Shown: positions 51,924-63,872 of the stretch, piece by piece
Numbering within the stretch: the first letter of the stretch is position 1
Layout of the letters: each line of letters opens with the position of its first letter
Assembly (NCBI RefSeq): GCF_014174355.1
Contig: NZ_JABEQF010000001.1
Location: 427,843-491,842 of the forward strand
Direction: 5' to 3'
Length of the DNA stretch: 64,000 bases
Origin: Gluconacetobacter azotocaptans
Lineage (GTDB): Bacteria; Pseudomonadota; Alphaproteobacteria; Acetobacterales; Acetobacteraceae
The notes under the pieces: model-generated
Told to the model about the DNA's origin: nothing
Database searches by the model: none
What the model saw: only the letters and a program-made list of their open reading frames with translations
Position numbers and translations under genes: made by a program

Positions 51924-54900
51924 ATGGGAATAGTAGGTTTCGCGCTGCGACGACCTTATACCTTTCTGGTCGGTGGTGTCCTGATCCTGTTGCTTGGTGT
52001 GACAGCGATTTTCAGGACACCCACGGATGTGTTTCCGTCCATCGACATCCCGGTGGTGACGGTCGTCTGGTACTATGACGGCCTGGATGCGGCCGAGACG
52101 GAAAAACGTATTAGTACATACACGGAATTTTCCGAAAGCTTCTTCGTCAACAATCTCCGCACGATCGAAAGCCAGACCACGCCAGGGCTGGTCCTGCAGA
52201 AGCTGTATTTCCAGCCCGGCGTGAATGTCGACCTGGCAATGGCGCAGACGGTTTCGGCCACGAATTCCATTCGCGCCTTCCTGCCGCCCGGCGTCCAGCC
52301 GCCGATCATCATGCAGTACAGCGCCTCCAGCGTGCCGGTGCTTCAATTGTCGCTGTCGTCGGACAAGCTGACCGAAAGCGATCTGTACGATTACGGCATC
52401 TATCGTGTGCGCCAGCAGCTTGCGCCGATCCCCGGCACGATGCTGCCCCCGCCCTATGGCGGCAAGATCCGGCAGGTCATGGTCGATATCGACCCGGCCA
52501 AGCTGGCCGGCACGGGGCTGACGCCGCTGGATGTATCGAATGCGATCAACGTGCAGAATCTGACCCTGCCGGGCGGCACGGTGAAGTTCGGCCCCACGCA
52601 GTACGACATGCGGATGAACGGGATGCCGGACGTGGCGGCCCGCCTGAATGACGTGCCGCTGAAGCGCGATGCGAAAACCGGCGCGATCCTGCGCATCGGG
52701 GACGTGGCGCAGGTGCGCGACGGCACCGCCGTGCAGCAGAATGTCGTGCGGCGGGAAGGGCAGCGTTCGGTTCTGCTGTCGATCATGAAGGCCGGAAATG
52801 CGTCGACGCTGGATGTGGTGAATGCGATCCGCAACACGGTGCTGCCGATCACGCGCGCCTCCGCGCCACCGGGCATGAAGATAGACGAATTGTTCGACCA
52901 GTCGGTGTTCGTCAAGGCGGCCATTACCGGGGTGGCGTCCGAAGCCGTGATCGCGGGGCTGCTGACGGCGGCCATGATCCTGGCCTTCCTGGCAAGCTGG
53001 CGTTCCACGCTGATCGTGGCGGTGTCGATCCCGCTTGCTATTCTGTCCTCGATCGCCGTTCTGGCCGCGACCGGCGAGACGCTGAACCTGATGACGCTTG
53101 GTGGGCTGGCGCTGGCTGTCGGTATCCTGGTGGATGACGCCACGGTGACGATCGAGAATATCCATCGCCTGCGTCACGAAGGTGCGGAACTGCGCCTGGC
53201 GGTGCTGGACGGCGCGGCCGGCATCGCGCTGCCCACCCTGGTGTCGACGCTGGCGATTTCCAGCGTGTTCGTCTCGGTCGAATTCCTGGTCGGACCGTCG
53301 CGCTTCCTCTTCACGCCGATGGCGCTGGCGGTGGTCTACGCCATGCTCGCCTCCTACGCGATCAGCCGTACCCTGGTGCCGATCTTCGCCGCCCTCCTGC
53401 TGCGGTCCGAGGAGCGGGAGGCCGAGCGGCGGCGCGCGGCCAATGTGCCGCCCGGCCGGATCGAACGCTTCGGCGCCTGGTTCGATCACGGGTTCGAGCG
53501 CCTGCGCGCCGGATATATCCGCACCCTGGGCGGCCTGCTGGCCAGTGCGTGGAAGGTGCCGGCCCTGGCGCTCGGCGTCGTCGTCGTGGCGGTGGGGATT
53601 TCCACCCAGGTCGGCCAGGATTTCTTTCCCAACATCGACGCGGGCGAGTTCAAGCTGCATGTCCGCGCGCCGGCCGGGACGCGGATCGAAACGACGGAAA
53701 AGCTGTTCGATCAGGTCGAGGACACGATCCGCGCGGTCGTACCCGAGGGCGAGCGGCAGCTCGTGCTCGACAATATCGGCATTCCGTTCCGCTACAGCAT
53801 GCCGTTCGATGACGGCACCACGATCGGTCCGAATGACGGCCAGATCATGGTCGCCCTGAAGGAACATCACCACCCGACCGCGGACTATATCCGCACGTTG
53901 CGCACGGTGCTGGCCCAGCGTTTTCCGGAATCCGTGTTCTATTTCCAGCCGGCCGACATCGTGACCCAGATCCTGAATTTCGGCCTGCCCGCACAGGTCG
54001 ATATCCGCATCGCGGGGTACGACGCCCCGACCGATCGCAAGGTGATGCGGGAAATCCTGCAGGAGGTCGCACGTATCCCGGGCCTGACGGACGTGCATCT
54101 GCACCAGCAGATCGAGGCGCCGGAACTGGCGATCACCATCGACCGGGTGCGCGCGCAGGACCTGGGGCTGACGCTGAACGACGTGGCGCGCAACGTCATG
54201 GTCTCGCTGGCGTCGTCGAATACCGTGACGCCGAATTTCTGGGTCGATCCCAATACCGGCATCCAGTACCCGCTGGCGGTGCAGACGCCGCAATACCGGC
54301 TGAACGACCTGGGCGACCTGCGCAATACGGTCGTCGCGGCCGACAGGGGGCTGGACCGCACGCCGGCGCTGCTGAACAACGTCGCGACCATCACGCGCGG
54401 CATGGCCCAGAACGTGATCACCCACAGCAACATCCAGCCGACGCTCGATATCGACGCCAGCGCCGAGGGGCGTGACCTGGGTAGCATCGCGCGGGACATC
54501 GACCGCGTGATCGCCCGACATCGCGGCGAACTGTCGCCCGGCAATGCGATAGAGGTGCATGGCCAGATCGAGAGCATGCGCTCGGCCTTCGCGCGTCTGG
54601 GCGTGGGGCTGATGGTCGCGGCGATCGCGGTCTACCTGCTCATGGCGGTGAATTTCCAGTCCTTCATGGACCCGTTCGTCGTCGTGCTGGGCCTGCCGGG
54701 CGCCATGTGCGGCATCGTGTTCATGCTGTTCGTGACCGGCACGACTTTTTCCGTGCCGTCGCTGATGGGCGCGATCATGAGCGTGGGCGTAGCCAGCGCC
54801 AATTCGATCCTGCTTGTCACCTTCGCCAAGGAACGTCGCGCGGACGGGCTTACGGCCGCCGAGGCGGCGCTGGCCGCCGGGCAGGCGCGGCTGCGTCCGA

Positions 54901-55109
54901 TCCTGATGACGTCGCTGGCCATGGTCATCGGCATGCTGCCGATGTCGCTGGGGCTGGGCGACGGCGGCGAACAGAACGCGCCGCTGGGGCGCGCGGTGAT
55001 CGGCGGACTGATGATGGGAACCTGCGCCACGCTGTTCGTGGTGCCCTGGCTCTATAGCCGCCTGCGCAGGCGCGAGAGCCGTATTCTGGAGGAGTATAGC
55101 GATGTCTGA
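51924..55109 (+). CDS. RND efflux permease (AcrB/MexB superfamily)
   Basis: A 1061-residue inner-membrane proton antiporter. The N-terminus GIVGFALRRPYTFLVGGVLILLLG is helix 1; two large periplasmic loops follow. Helix 4 carries the proton-relay Asp pair in GILVDDATVTIENIH (about 403-404). FVKAAITGVASEAVIAGLLTAAMIL and GVASANSILLVTFAKERR match RND helices. It exports toxic compounds with the downstream adaptor and outer-membrane channel. The substrate is unknown. AGAGAG precedes the ATG. Its stop overlaps the adaptor start. Confidence 0.95.
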   Translation: MGIVGFALRRPYTFLVGGVLILLLGVTAIFRTPTDVFPSIDIPVVTVVWYYDGLDAAETEKRISTYTEFSESFFVNNLRTIESQTTPGLVLQKLYFQPGVNVDLAMAQTVSATNSIRAFLPPGVQPPIIMQYSASSVPVLQLSLSSDKLTESDLYDYGIYRVRQQLAPIPGTMLPPPYGGKIRQVMVDIDPAKLAGTGLTPLDVSNAINVQNLTLPGGTVKFGPTQYDMRMNGMPDVAARLNDVPLKRDAKTGAILRIGDVAQVRDGTAVQQNVVRREGQRSVLLSIMKAGNASTLDVVNAIRNTVLPITRASAPPGMKIDELFDQSVFVKAAITGVASEAVIAGLLTAAMILAFLASWRSTLIVAVSIPLAILSSIAVLAATGETLNLMTLGGLALAVGILVDDATVTIENIHRLRHEGAELRLAVLDGAAGIALPTLVSTLAISSVFVSVEFLVGPSRFLFTPMALAVVYAMLASYAISRTLVPIFAALLLRSEEREAERRRAANVPPGRIERFGAWFDHGFERLRAGYIRTLGGLLASAWKVPALALGVVVVAVGISTQVGQDFFPNIDAGEFKLHVRAPAGTRIETTEKLFDQVEDTIRAVVPEGERQLVLDNIGIPFRYSMPFDDGTTIGPNDGQIMVALKEHHHPTADYIRTLRTVLAQRFPESVFYFQPADIVTQILNFGLPAQVDIRIAGYDAPTDRKVMREILQEVARIPGLTDVHLHQQIEAPELAITIDRVRAQDLGLTLNDVARNVMVSLASSNTVTPNFWVDPNTGIQYPLAVQTPQYRLNDLGDLRNTVVAADRGLDRTPALLNNVATITRGMAQNVITHSNIQPTLDIDASAEGRDLGSIARDIDRVIARHRGELSPGNAIEVHGQIESMRSAFARLGVGLMVAAIAVYLLMAVNFQSFMDPFVVVLGLPGAMCGIVFMLFVTGTTFSVPSLMGAIMSVGVASANSILLVTFAKERRADGLTAAEAALAAGQARLRPILMTSLAMVIGMLPMSLGLGDGGEQNAPLGRAVIGGLMMGTCATLFVVPWLYSRLRRRESRILEEYSDV

Positions 55110-56271
55110 GCCTGTTTCCGCGCCGGTGAAACGGCCCGTGACGGAGCGCCGGACAGGCGCGTTGATCGGCCTGGGGCTGGTCGCGGCCCTGGGCTATGGG
55201 GTCTATGCCCATGTCGCGCGCGGGGTGGCTGTGCGGGCGCTCGCGATGCAACGGCAGACGCTGGTTCCCGCAGTGCGGACGATGCAGGCGCGGGTCGAGA
55301 CCGACCCCGCGCTGCTGGACCTGCCGGGCGAGACGGCGCCGCTGGAGACGGCTGCGATCGGCGCGCGCGCGTCCGGCTATATCGAACGGCGCTTCGTGGA
55401 TATCGGCACGCCGGTGAAGGCGGGGCAGGTGCTGGCGGTCATTCGCGCGCCGGAACTGGACCAGCAGGTGGCGCACGCCCAGGCCGTGCTGGGGCAGGCA
55501 CGGGCCGATCTCGATCTGGCGCGTGTGACGGCGCGGCGTTCGGGCGGCCTGGTCGGCGGCGGCGCGGTCAGCAAGCAGAATTTCGACACCGACCGCATCA
55601 TGCAACAAGCCCGCGTGGCCGAACAGGACGCAGCGCATGCCGCCTGGGCCGAGATCGCGCAACGCCAGGCCTATACAAGCGTGACAGCGCCGTTCGACGG
55701 GGTGGTGACGGCCCGCACGATCGAGGCCGGCGACCTGGTGAGTGCCGACAGCATGGGCGCGCAGCCCCTGTTCGTCGTGGCGCGCACCGACCGCCTGCGC
55801 GTGCGCGTGCACGTGCCGCAGGAGGAAGCGCGCGACGTCGCGGTCGGCACGTCGGCGGTTGTCCGCGTGCCCGAGCGCCCGGGGCAGACATTCGCCGGCA
55901 CTGTCGCGCGGACGGGCCATGCGCTGGAACGCGACAGCCGGATGCTGCCGGTCGAGATCGAACTCGACAATCGCGACGGCCGGCTGGCGGCGGGCCTGTA
56001 TACGACCATCCATTTCGCGTTGCCGCGCGACACCCGCACCATCCTGATCCCGGCCGAGGCGCTGCTGTACGAGGCCGACGGCCTGTCCGTCGCGACCGTT
56101 GACGGGGACAATCGCATTCGCATGCACAAGGTGACGGTCGGGCGGGATTACGGCGACCGCATCGAAATTCAGGACGGGCTGCCGGATGGAAGCCAGCTTG
56201 TGATCCATCCGCCGTCGGCGTTGTACGACGGCAGCCTGGTCGCGCCCCGGCCGGACGCGAAGGGAGCATGA
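55102..56271 (+). CDS. RND periplasmic adaptor (membrane fusion protein)
   Basis: A 389-residue adaptor with one N-terminal helix (GALIGLGLVAALGYGVYAHV). The lipoyl-type half-motifs are GARASGYIERRFVDIGTPVKAGQVLAVI and YTSVTAPFDGVVTARTIEAG, joined by a coiled-coil hairpin (about 115-185); beta-barrel and membrane-proximal domains follow. It bridges the RND pump and the OMF. Its start overlaps the permease end by 8 bp and its stop overlaps the next gene (ATGA). Confidence 0.94.
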   Translation: MSEPVSAPVKRPVTERRTGALIGLGLVAALGYGVYAHVARGVAVRALAMQRQTLVPAVRTMQARVETDPALLDLPGETAPLETAAIGARASGYIERRFVDIGTPVKAGQVLAVIRAPELDQQVAHAQAVLGQARADLDLARVTARRSGGLVGGGAVSKQNFDTDRIMQQARVAEQDAAHAAWAEIAQRQAYTSVTAPFDGVVTARTIEAGDLVSADSMGAQPLFVVARTDRLRVRVHVPQEEARDVAVGTSAVVRVPERPGQTFAGTVARTGHALERDSRMLPVEIELDNRDGRLAAGLYTTIHFALPRDTRTILIPAEALLYEADGLSVATVDGDNRIRMHKVTVGRDYGDRIEIQDGLPDGSQLVIHPPSALYDGSLVAPRPDAKGA

Positions 56272-57755
56272 GCGTGCGCGCGGATATCTTCGGCCGCCAC
56301 GCCGTGGCGGCCGCCATGGCCCTGGTCCTGTCGGGCTGTACCATGATTCCCGATTATCATCGTCCGGCGGCCCCGGTGGCGGCGGCATGGCCGAAAGGTG
56401 CCGCCTACGGCGCCGATGCGGCCGAAGCCGCAACGGGAATGCAGGACTGGATGCTATTCTATCGCGACCCGGTCATGCGGACGCTGATCGGCATGGCGCT
56501 GGACAACAACCGCGACCTGCGGATCGCCCAGCACCAGGCCGAGGCCGCCAGCGCCCAGTTCGACATTGAAAACGCGGCGCTGTTCCCGACCCTGAACGGC
56601 ACGGCGGGCGCCAACATCCAGAAGCAGTATTCCCGGATCTGGAGCCTGTCGCAGAGTTCCGGCCCGTTCTACATGCGCCAGTATGCGGTGGGATTTGGCA
56701 TTTCGGCCTATGAAGTCGACCTGTGGGGGCGCATTCGCAGCGCATCGCAGGCGGCGTTCGATCGCTACATGGCGAACGCCCTGTCGCGCGAGAGCATGCG
56801 CATCAGCGTGATCGCGGGCGTCGCCTCGGCCATGCTGGCCTGGACGGCCGACAATCAGGCGCTGCTGGTCACGCAGGACGTGCTGGACAATCGCCGGCGC
56901 ACCTATGCGCTGGTGCGGCAGACGGCGCAGGTCGGAACCGGCACCCAGCTTGACGTGGCGCAGGCGGAATCCGACCTGCATGATGCCGAGACCAACCTGC
57001 AGATCTACACCCGCCAGCGGGCCGAGGCCCTGAACCAGTTGGAGCTTCTGGTCGGCGCGCCGCTGCCGTCCGAAACGATGCAGGCGCTGTCGGCCAAGAC
57101 GTCTCTTGCCGCTGTCGAAGGATTTCCCGACGTGCCGCCCGGCCTGCCGTCGGACATGATCGCGCGGCGGCCGGACATTCTGTCGGCCGAGGACGCGCTG
57201 CGGGCCGCCAATGACGATATCGGCGCCGCCCGGGCCGAATTCTTTCCCAAGATCCAGATCACCGCGGCGAACGGCACGGCCAGCAACAACATCACCCGCC
57301 TTTTTCAAAGTGGCATGGGGGCCTGGAACGTGGCGCCGCAGATCACGCTGCCGCTGTTCGATGCCGGACGGCTGACGGCCGAACTGAAGATGGCGCGGGC
57401 GCGTAAGAAGGAGGAAATTGCCCGATATGAAAAGACAATCCAGACCGCGTTCAAGGAGGTCGCGGACGCGCTGGCGGGACGCGGCACCTATCTCGGCCAG
57501 CTTGCGGCGCAGCAGGCGCTGATCGCGTCCAGCACGCGGCAATATCGTCTCGCCCTGGCCCGCTTCCAGGCGGGATACGACCCGTACCTGCAGACATTGG
57601 TGGCGCAACGGACCCTGTATGCGGCGCAGTTGGGCGGCATCACCACCCGGCTGCAAGCCATGTCGAACAGTGTCACACTCTACAAGGCGCTGGGTGGCGG
57701 CTGGGCCGAGGCGGTCCCACCCCGGAAATCCCCGGCGATCGACCATATTCTTTGA
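56268..57755 (+). CDS. NodT-family outer-membrane efflux lipoprotein
   Basis: A 495-residue TolC-like outer-membrane factor. The lipobox is VLSGC with Cys24, followed by TMIPDYHRP, the NodT/OprM signature start. Two OMF repeats with long helices include GFGISAYEVDLWGRIRSASQAAFD and VAPQITLPLFDAGRLTAELKMAR. Its ATG overlaps the adaptor stop, closing a complete tripartite RND operon of three genes. It ends 32 bp before the palindromic element. Confidence 0.94.
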   Translation: MSVRADIFGRHAVAAAMALVLSGCTMIPDYHRPAAPVAAAWPKGAAYGADAAEAATGMQDWMLFYRDPVMRTLIGMALDNNRDLRIAQHQAEAASAQFDIENAALFPTLNGTAGANIQKQYSRIWSLSQSSGPFYMRQYAVGFGISAYEVDLWGRIRSASQAAFDRYMANALSRESMRISVIAGVASAMLAWTADNQALLVTQDVLDNRRRTYALVRQTAQVGTGTQLDVAQAESDLHDAETNLQIYTRQRAEALNQLELLVGAPLPSETMQALSAKTSLAAVEGFPDVPPGLPSDMIARRPDILSAEDALRAANDDIGAARAEFFPKIQITAANGTASNNITRLFQSGMGAWNVAPQITLPLFDAGRLTAELKMARARKKEEIARYEKTIQTAFKEVADALAGRGTYLGQLAAQQALIASSTRQYRLALARFQAGYDPYLQTLVAQRTLYAAQLGGITTRLQAMSNSVTLYKALGGGWAEAVPPRKSPAIDHIL

Positions 57756-57787
57756 GGTCAGCACACGCAGATTCTGAAGGCCGGCCC

Positions 57788-57956
57788 CTGAGAGCCTGAC
57801 CGGAAATGCACGCTGGCGGCGATCCGACGCGCGTTTTCTGTGCTCCGATGCTCACGGCCATCAAGGCCGCTCCGCTTCGGTGCTCGAAAACACACGCCGG
57901 GCGCGGCCCTTGCGGGTCTCTCGCTCGCCAGCCCACATTTCCGGTCAGGCTCTCAG
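57788..57956. repeat. 169-bp palindromic MITE-like element
   Basis: Its ends are a perfect 21-bp inverted repeat: CTGAGAGCCTGACCGGAAAT plus G (57788-57808) and its complement (57936-57956). Further in, both arms share GCTGGCG, GTTTTC and GGCC blocks, so the whole unit folds as a long imperfect hairpin with an asymmetric internal loop. The right end supplies the TGA stop codon of priA. No ORF is inside. It is probably a mobile non-coding repeat or a 3'-end hairpin for two convergent genes. Confidence 0.8.
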
Positions 57957-60214
57957 AGAAATGATACCGGGTCGATATCCACGTCGATCCGGGCCCCGCG
58001 TTCGGGTTTGACCAGCGACAGCCAGTGACGCAGCAGCGGCTGCACCGCGACGTCGCGTCGCGTGCGCAGCAGCAGGCGCCGGCGGTGGCGGCCGCGCAGG
58101 ATGGCCAGGGGGGCGGGGGCTGGGCCCAGCACCTGCAACCCCTCGCCATGCGGCGCTGCGTGGCCCAGCGCACGGGCGGTGGCGTCGGCGGCGTCGGGGG
58201 TGTCGGCGCTGACGATCAGCGCGGCCAGGCGTCCGAAGGGGGGCCAGAAGCCGGGCCGGCGCTGTTCGGCCTCCTGCCGCATGAAGGCTTCGAAATCGCC
58301 CGAAACCAGGGCCTGCATCACCGGGTGGTCGGGCGTGTAGCTTTGCAGCAGGACCTGCCCCGGCGCCTCGGCGCGGCCGGCGCGGCCGGCGACTTGGTGC
58401 AGCAGCTGCACCGTCCGTTCTGCCGCCCGCAGGTCGCCGCCGCCCAGCCCCAGGTCTGCGTCGACCACGCCCACCAGCGTCAGGTGCGGGAAATGCCAGC
58501 CTTTGGCGACGATCTGCGTGCCGATCACCAGGTCGATTTCGCGGCGCGCGATCCGGGCCACGGCGTCGGCGGTGGCGGCGGGGCCGGGCAGGGTGTCGCT
58601 GGCCATCACCTGAATCCGCAGGTCCGGAAAGGTGGCGCGGGCTTCCTCGGTGATGCGTTCCACCCCCGGCCCGATCGGCGTCAGGCTGGCCTCGGCATTG
58701 CACCGCGGGCAGGCCGGGGGCACCGGTTCCTGATAGCCGCAATGATGGCAGGTCAGGATCTGGCGCACGCGATGTTCCACCAGCCACGCGGTGCAGTTGG
58801 GGCATTGCATGCGGTGCCCGCAGGTGCGGCACAGCGTCAGCGGCGCATAGCCCCGGCGGTTGAGGAACAGCATCGCCTGTTCGCCGCGCCCCGTCGCCGC
58901 CGTGATCGCTTCCGTCAGCACCGGCGACAGGAACAGCCCGCGTTCGGGCGGATGGGCGCGCATGTCGATGGTGCGCACCTCGGGCATCGTCGCCCCGCCA
59001 TGCCGCGCCGTCAGGACCAGATGGCGGTACCGGCCAGCGCCGACATTGGCCAGAGTCTCCAGGCTGGGGGTCGCGGACACCAGCACCACCGGCGCGCCGG
59101 CCACGCGGGCACGCACCACCGCCATGTCGCGGGCGTGGTAGGTGACGCCGTCTTCCTGCTTGAAGGCGGTCTCATGCTCCTCGTCCACGATGATCAGGCC
59201 GAGGTCGGGGAACGGCAGGAACAGCGCCGACCGCGCGCCAACCACGACCGGGGCTTCGCCGTCCGCCACCGCGCGCCAGGTGATGCGGCGCAGGCGCGGC
59301 CCCAGGTCGGAATGCCACAGCGCCGGCTCGGCGCCGAAGCGGCGGGCGAAACGGCCGGTCCATTGCGACGACAGCGCGATTTCCGGCAGCAGCACCAGCG
59401 CCTGCCGCCCCCGGGCGAGGCAGGCGGCAATGGCTTCCATGTAGATCTCGGTCTTGCCGGATCCGGTGACGCCTTCCAGCAATGTCACCGAGAATCCGCC
59501 CCGGGTCGCCAGGTCGCGCAGGCTGTGCGCGGCGTCGGCCTGCTGCCCGGTCAGGACCGGCGGCCCGTGGTCCGGGTCGGGCAGGGCGAAGGCCGCGGGG
59601 GCCGCCATCGGGGTGTGGCGCAAGGCCCCGGCATCGGCCAGTCCGCGCACGACGCCGACGCCCACCCCGGCGCGGCGGGCTATTTCGGCCGCCGTCAGGG
59701 GGCCGTGGGCCGATACGATCTCCAGCACTTTCCGCCGGGTGGGCGTTTCGCGCAGGTCGGGCGGCAGCGGGTCGGCGACCGTCCACCCCAGAACGGGGGC
59801 CGTGGGGGTTGTCGCCGTGGTGCGCAGCGCCATCGCCAGCACCATCCCGGGCGGCGACAGCGTATAGGCCGCGACCCAGTCGACGAAGCGGCGCAGGCCG
59901 TCGGGCAGCGGCGGCAGGTCCAGCAGGGCGGTGACGGGCTTCAGCCGTCCATCCGCCACCGCCGGCATCGGGGGCGGGGCGAATTCGGGTGGCAGGATGC
60001 TGTCATTATCCCAGACCACGCCGGTTTCCGTCCGCCGCCCCAGCGGCACGGCCACGATGGCACCGGGGCGCAGGCCCGCGTCGGCCAGGCTGTCCGGCAC
60101 GGCGTAGTCGAACGGGCCGGGGAAGGGCAGCGGCAGCAGGACGCGCACGCGGGGCCGGGTCGTCTTTCCCGGCTTTCGCGTCGGGTCGCGTTTGTCTAGA
60201 CTCGCATGCGCCAT
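57953..60214 (-). CDS. priA: Primosomal protein N' (replication restart helicase PriA)
   Basis: A 753-residue superfamily 2 helicase that reloads the replisome at stalled forks. The N-terminal 3'-DNA-binding domain has [17 protein letters not shown]. Walker A is [16 protein letters not shown] near 252 and the DEAH box is DEEHE near 340. Zinc-binding Cys pairs [13 protein letters not shown] and CHHCGYQ..CPRC lie between about 462 and 508. Motif V is [15 protein letters not shown]. The last codons and stop lie in the palindromic element. ATG 60214 fits the family start. It is divergent from xerC by 74 bp. Confidence 0.95.
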   Translation of the reverse strand: MAHASLDKRDPTRKPGKTTRPRVRVLLPLPFPGPFDYAVPDSLADAGLRPGAIVAVPLGRRTETGVVWDNDSILPPEFAPPPMPAVADGRLKPVTALLDLPPLPDGLRRFVDWVAAYTLSPPGMVLAMALRTTATTPTAPVLGWTVADPLPPDLRETPTRRKVLEIVSAHGPLTAAEIARRAGVGVGVVRGLADAGALRHTPMAAPAAFALPDPDHGPPVLTGQQADAAHSLRDLATRGGFSVTLLEGVTGSGKTEIYMEAIAACLARGRQALVLLPEIALSSQWTGRFARRFGAEPALWHSDLGPRLRRITWRAVADGEAPVVVGARSALFLPFPDLGLIIVDEEHETAFKQEDGVTYHARDMAVVRARVAGAPVVLVSATPSLETLANVGAGRYRHLVLTARHGGATMPEVRTIDMRAHPPERGLFLSPVLTEAITAATGRGEQAMLFLNRRGYAPLTLCRTCGHRMQCPNCTAWLVEHRVRQILTCHHCGYQEPVPPACPRCNAEASLTPIGPGVERITEEARATFPDLRIQVMASDTLPGPAATADAVARIARREIDLVIGTQIVAKGWHFPHLTLVGVVDADLGLGGGDLRAAERTVQLLHQVAGRAGRAEAPGQVLLQSYTPDHPVMQALVSGDFEAFMRQEAEQRRPGFWPPFGRLAALIVSADTPDAADATARALGHAAPHGEGLQVLGPAPAPLAILRGRHRRRLLLRTRRDVAVQPLLRHWLSLVKPERGARIDVDIDPVSFL

Positions 60215-60288
60215 GCCGTTTTCTATCGCCCCCGGTGCCGCGTGTCTTGCCTGCCGTCGCGGAACAGCGTGATGCGGGGACGCATGCC

Positions 60289-61242
60289 ATGACCGGGGCC
60301 GAAGCATGCGAGGCCTTTCTGGCATGGCTGCGGGACGAGCGGCGGGCATCGCCTTTGACGATCGAAGCCTATCGGGGCGATCTGGTCCGGTTTCTGGATT
60401 TCATCGGCGGCCATGTCGGCGGCGAGGTCGATCTGGCGATGCTGGACCGCCTGTCGCTGGCGGACCTGCGCGCGTGGCTGGCGTTCGAACATGCCGCATC
60501 GCTGCAACCCCGTCGCGATGGCCGTGTCAGCACGCAGGATCGTGCCGCCCGCACCCGGGCGCGGCGGGTGTCGGCCATGCGGTCGTTCTTTCGCTATCTG
60601 GCGCGCCGGCATGGCGGCACCAACCCCGCGCCGCGCCTGCTGGCCGCCCCGCGTGCGAAGGCCACTCTGCCACGCCCCCTGACCCGCGACCAGGCGCTGG
60701 AGGTCCCGCAGGGGGTGGGCGATCTGGCGGTGACGCCGCTGGCGCGCGTGCGCGACGGGGCTTTGTTTCTGCTGCTGTACGGCTGCGGCCTGCGCATCTC
60801 CGAAGCCCTGGGTCTGGATATCCGCGACCTGGATCACGCGCTGGCCGGCGGGGGCACGCTGCGGATCCGTGGCAAGGGCGGGCGGGAACGGCTGGTGCCG
60901 GTCCTGCCGGCGGTGCGGGCCGCCCTGCTGGACTGGCGGGCGCGGCATCCCGCGCCGCTGCCCGAGGCGCCGCTGTTTCCCGGCGTGCGCGGCGGGCGGC
61001 TGCAACCCGCCGTGGCGCAGCGGGCGATGCGAACGTGGCGGCACATGGCCGGCCTGCCGGACCACGCGACGCCGCATGCGCTGCGCCACTCCTTCGCCAC
61101 GCACCTGATGACAGGCGGGGCGGATCTGCGGACCATCCAGGACCTGCTGGGTCATGCCAGCCTATCGACGACCCAGCGCTATACCCTGGCGGACGAGGCG
61201 CAGTTGATGGAAGTCTGGACCCGTGCGCATCCTCGCGCCTGA
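60289..61242 (+). CDS. xerC: Tyrosine recombinase XerC/XerD
   Basis: A 317-residue site-specific recombinase that resolves chromosome dimers at dif. The N-terminal SAM-like domain has [23 protein letters not shown]. The catalytic set is complete: Arg169 ([11 protein letters not shown]), Lys in [11 protein letters not shown], His263 and Arg266 (HALRH), His289 ([12 protein letters not shown]) and nucleophile Tyr298. Position next to priA and lack of an excisionase argue for the housekeeping XerC rather than a phage integrase. Confidence 0.92.
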   Translation: MTGAEACEAFLAWLRDERRASPLTIEAYRGDLVRFLDFIGGHVGGEVDLAMLDRLSLADLRAWLAFEHAASLQPRRDGRVSTQDRAARTRARRVSAMRSFFRYLARRHGGTNPAPRLLAAPRAKATLPRPLTRDQALEVPQGVGDLAVTPLARVRDGALFLLLYGCGLRISEALGLDIRDLDHALAGGGTLRIRGKGGRERLVPVLPAVRAALLDWRARHPAPLPEAPLFPGVRGGRLQPAVAQRAMRTWRHMAGLPDHATPHALRHSFATHLMTGGADLRTIQDLLGHASLSTTQRYTLADEAQLMEVWTRAHPRA

Positions 61243-61268
61243 GAGGCTGGTTTAAAATTCGCCTCTGA

Positions 61269-63192
<1,924 letters not shown>

Positions 63193-63211
63193 AACGCGGC
63201 GCGTCCGGTCG

Positions 63212-63688
63212 TCAGCCCTTCAGGTGGGCGTTGCAGACGCTGTAGTAGCCGCCGCCTTTCTGGATCCACTTCAGGCCGCCGTTGCTGTTGGTCGCCTTGT
63301 TGGCTTTGTACTGGTCGACGCAGGTATGCATGCGGGCCTTGCCGGCGCTTTCTGAGGCATATTTCGGCGACACGGCGCTCGGCAGGACCGCGTTGCCCGC
63401 GGCGACGGGGGCCGGTGCTGCCGGAGCGGGCGCGGCCGCCGGTGCCGTGGCGGGGGTGGCTGCCGGTGCGGCTGAGGTCGAACTCGCGGCAGCTGGCGTC
63501 GCGCACTGCGTCGCCTTGAACTGGGTATAGGGCTGGCCCTGAATCGTGCCGGCCTTCCGGGCGGCATTGAATTTCTGGTAGCACGCCTGCGCCGCGCTGA
63601 CCGCGTGGGCATGATCGGGCACGAGCGAGAGGGCCGGGGCAGTCAGAAGCAGGGCGAACGCGAGGCGGCCGCGAAGAGCAATAGCCAT
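63212..63688 (-). CDS. Secreted protein with two cysteine-pair modules
   Basis: A 158-residue exported protein. After a signal peptide (about 1-29) comes module 1 AQACYQKFNAARKAG...YTQFKATQC, an Ala/Pro low-complexity linker of about 40 residues, and module 2 MHTCVDQYKANKAT...YYSVCNAHLK. Both modules have C-x(5-6)-K/R-rich-aromatic-C spacing, loosely like PsiF-type repeats, and could each form one disulfide. Function is unknown. It is convergent with the aspartic protease gene, with a gap of about 20 bp. Confidence 0.7.
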   Translation of the reverse strand: MAIALRGRLAFALLLTAPALSLVPDHAHAVSAAQACYQKFNAARKAGTIQGQPYTQFKATQCATPAAASSTSAAPAATPATAPAAAPAPAAPAPVAAGNAVLPSAVSPKYASESAGKARMHTCVDQYKANKATNSNGGLKWIQKGGGYYSVCNAHLKG

Positions 63689-63796
63689 GAGGAAGGCAAC
63701 CCTTTCCGGTTTCGGGCCGGAGTCGCGGGACACCACGCGCCGCGAACCGGTCTGTCAGGACAGGAATTCATAACAGTTTGACATCAACGCGGAAAG

Positions 63797-63833
63797 AAAA
63801 AGGCCGGCCGGGAGGCGTGCTCCCGGCCGGCCT
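63797..63833 (-). terminator. Rho-independent terminator of amtB
   Basis: On the minus strand: a perfect 14-bp stem AGGCCGGCCGGGAG/CTCCCGGCCGGCCT (63833-63801) with a 5-base loop, followed by TTTTTCTTTC. It lies about 40 bp after the amtB stop. It is the clearest intrinsic terminator in the window. Confidence 0.85.
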
Positions 63834-63872
63834 GGTTCCGCTGCCCAGGGGGGGATGCCCCTGGACGATCGG

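Noticed and set aside
51906..54560. Long minus-strand open frame opposite the RND permease
   Set aside because: The RND protein on the plus strand has every family motif and a proper ribosome site; the antisense product is compositionally unlike a protein.
60289..61242. Tyrosine recombinase as a phage or island integrase
   Set aside because: Size, motifs and its place beside priA fit XerC; there is no tRNA att site or phage gene nearby.
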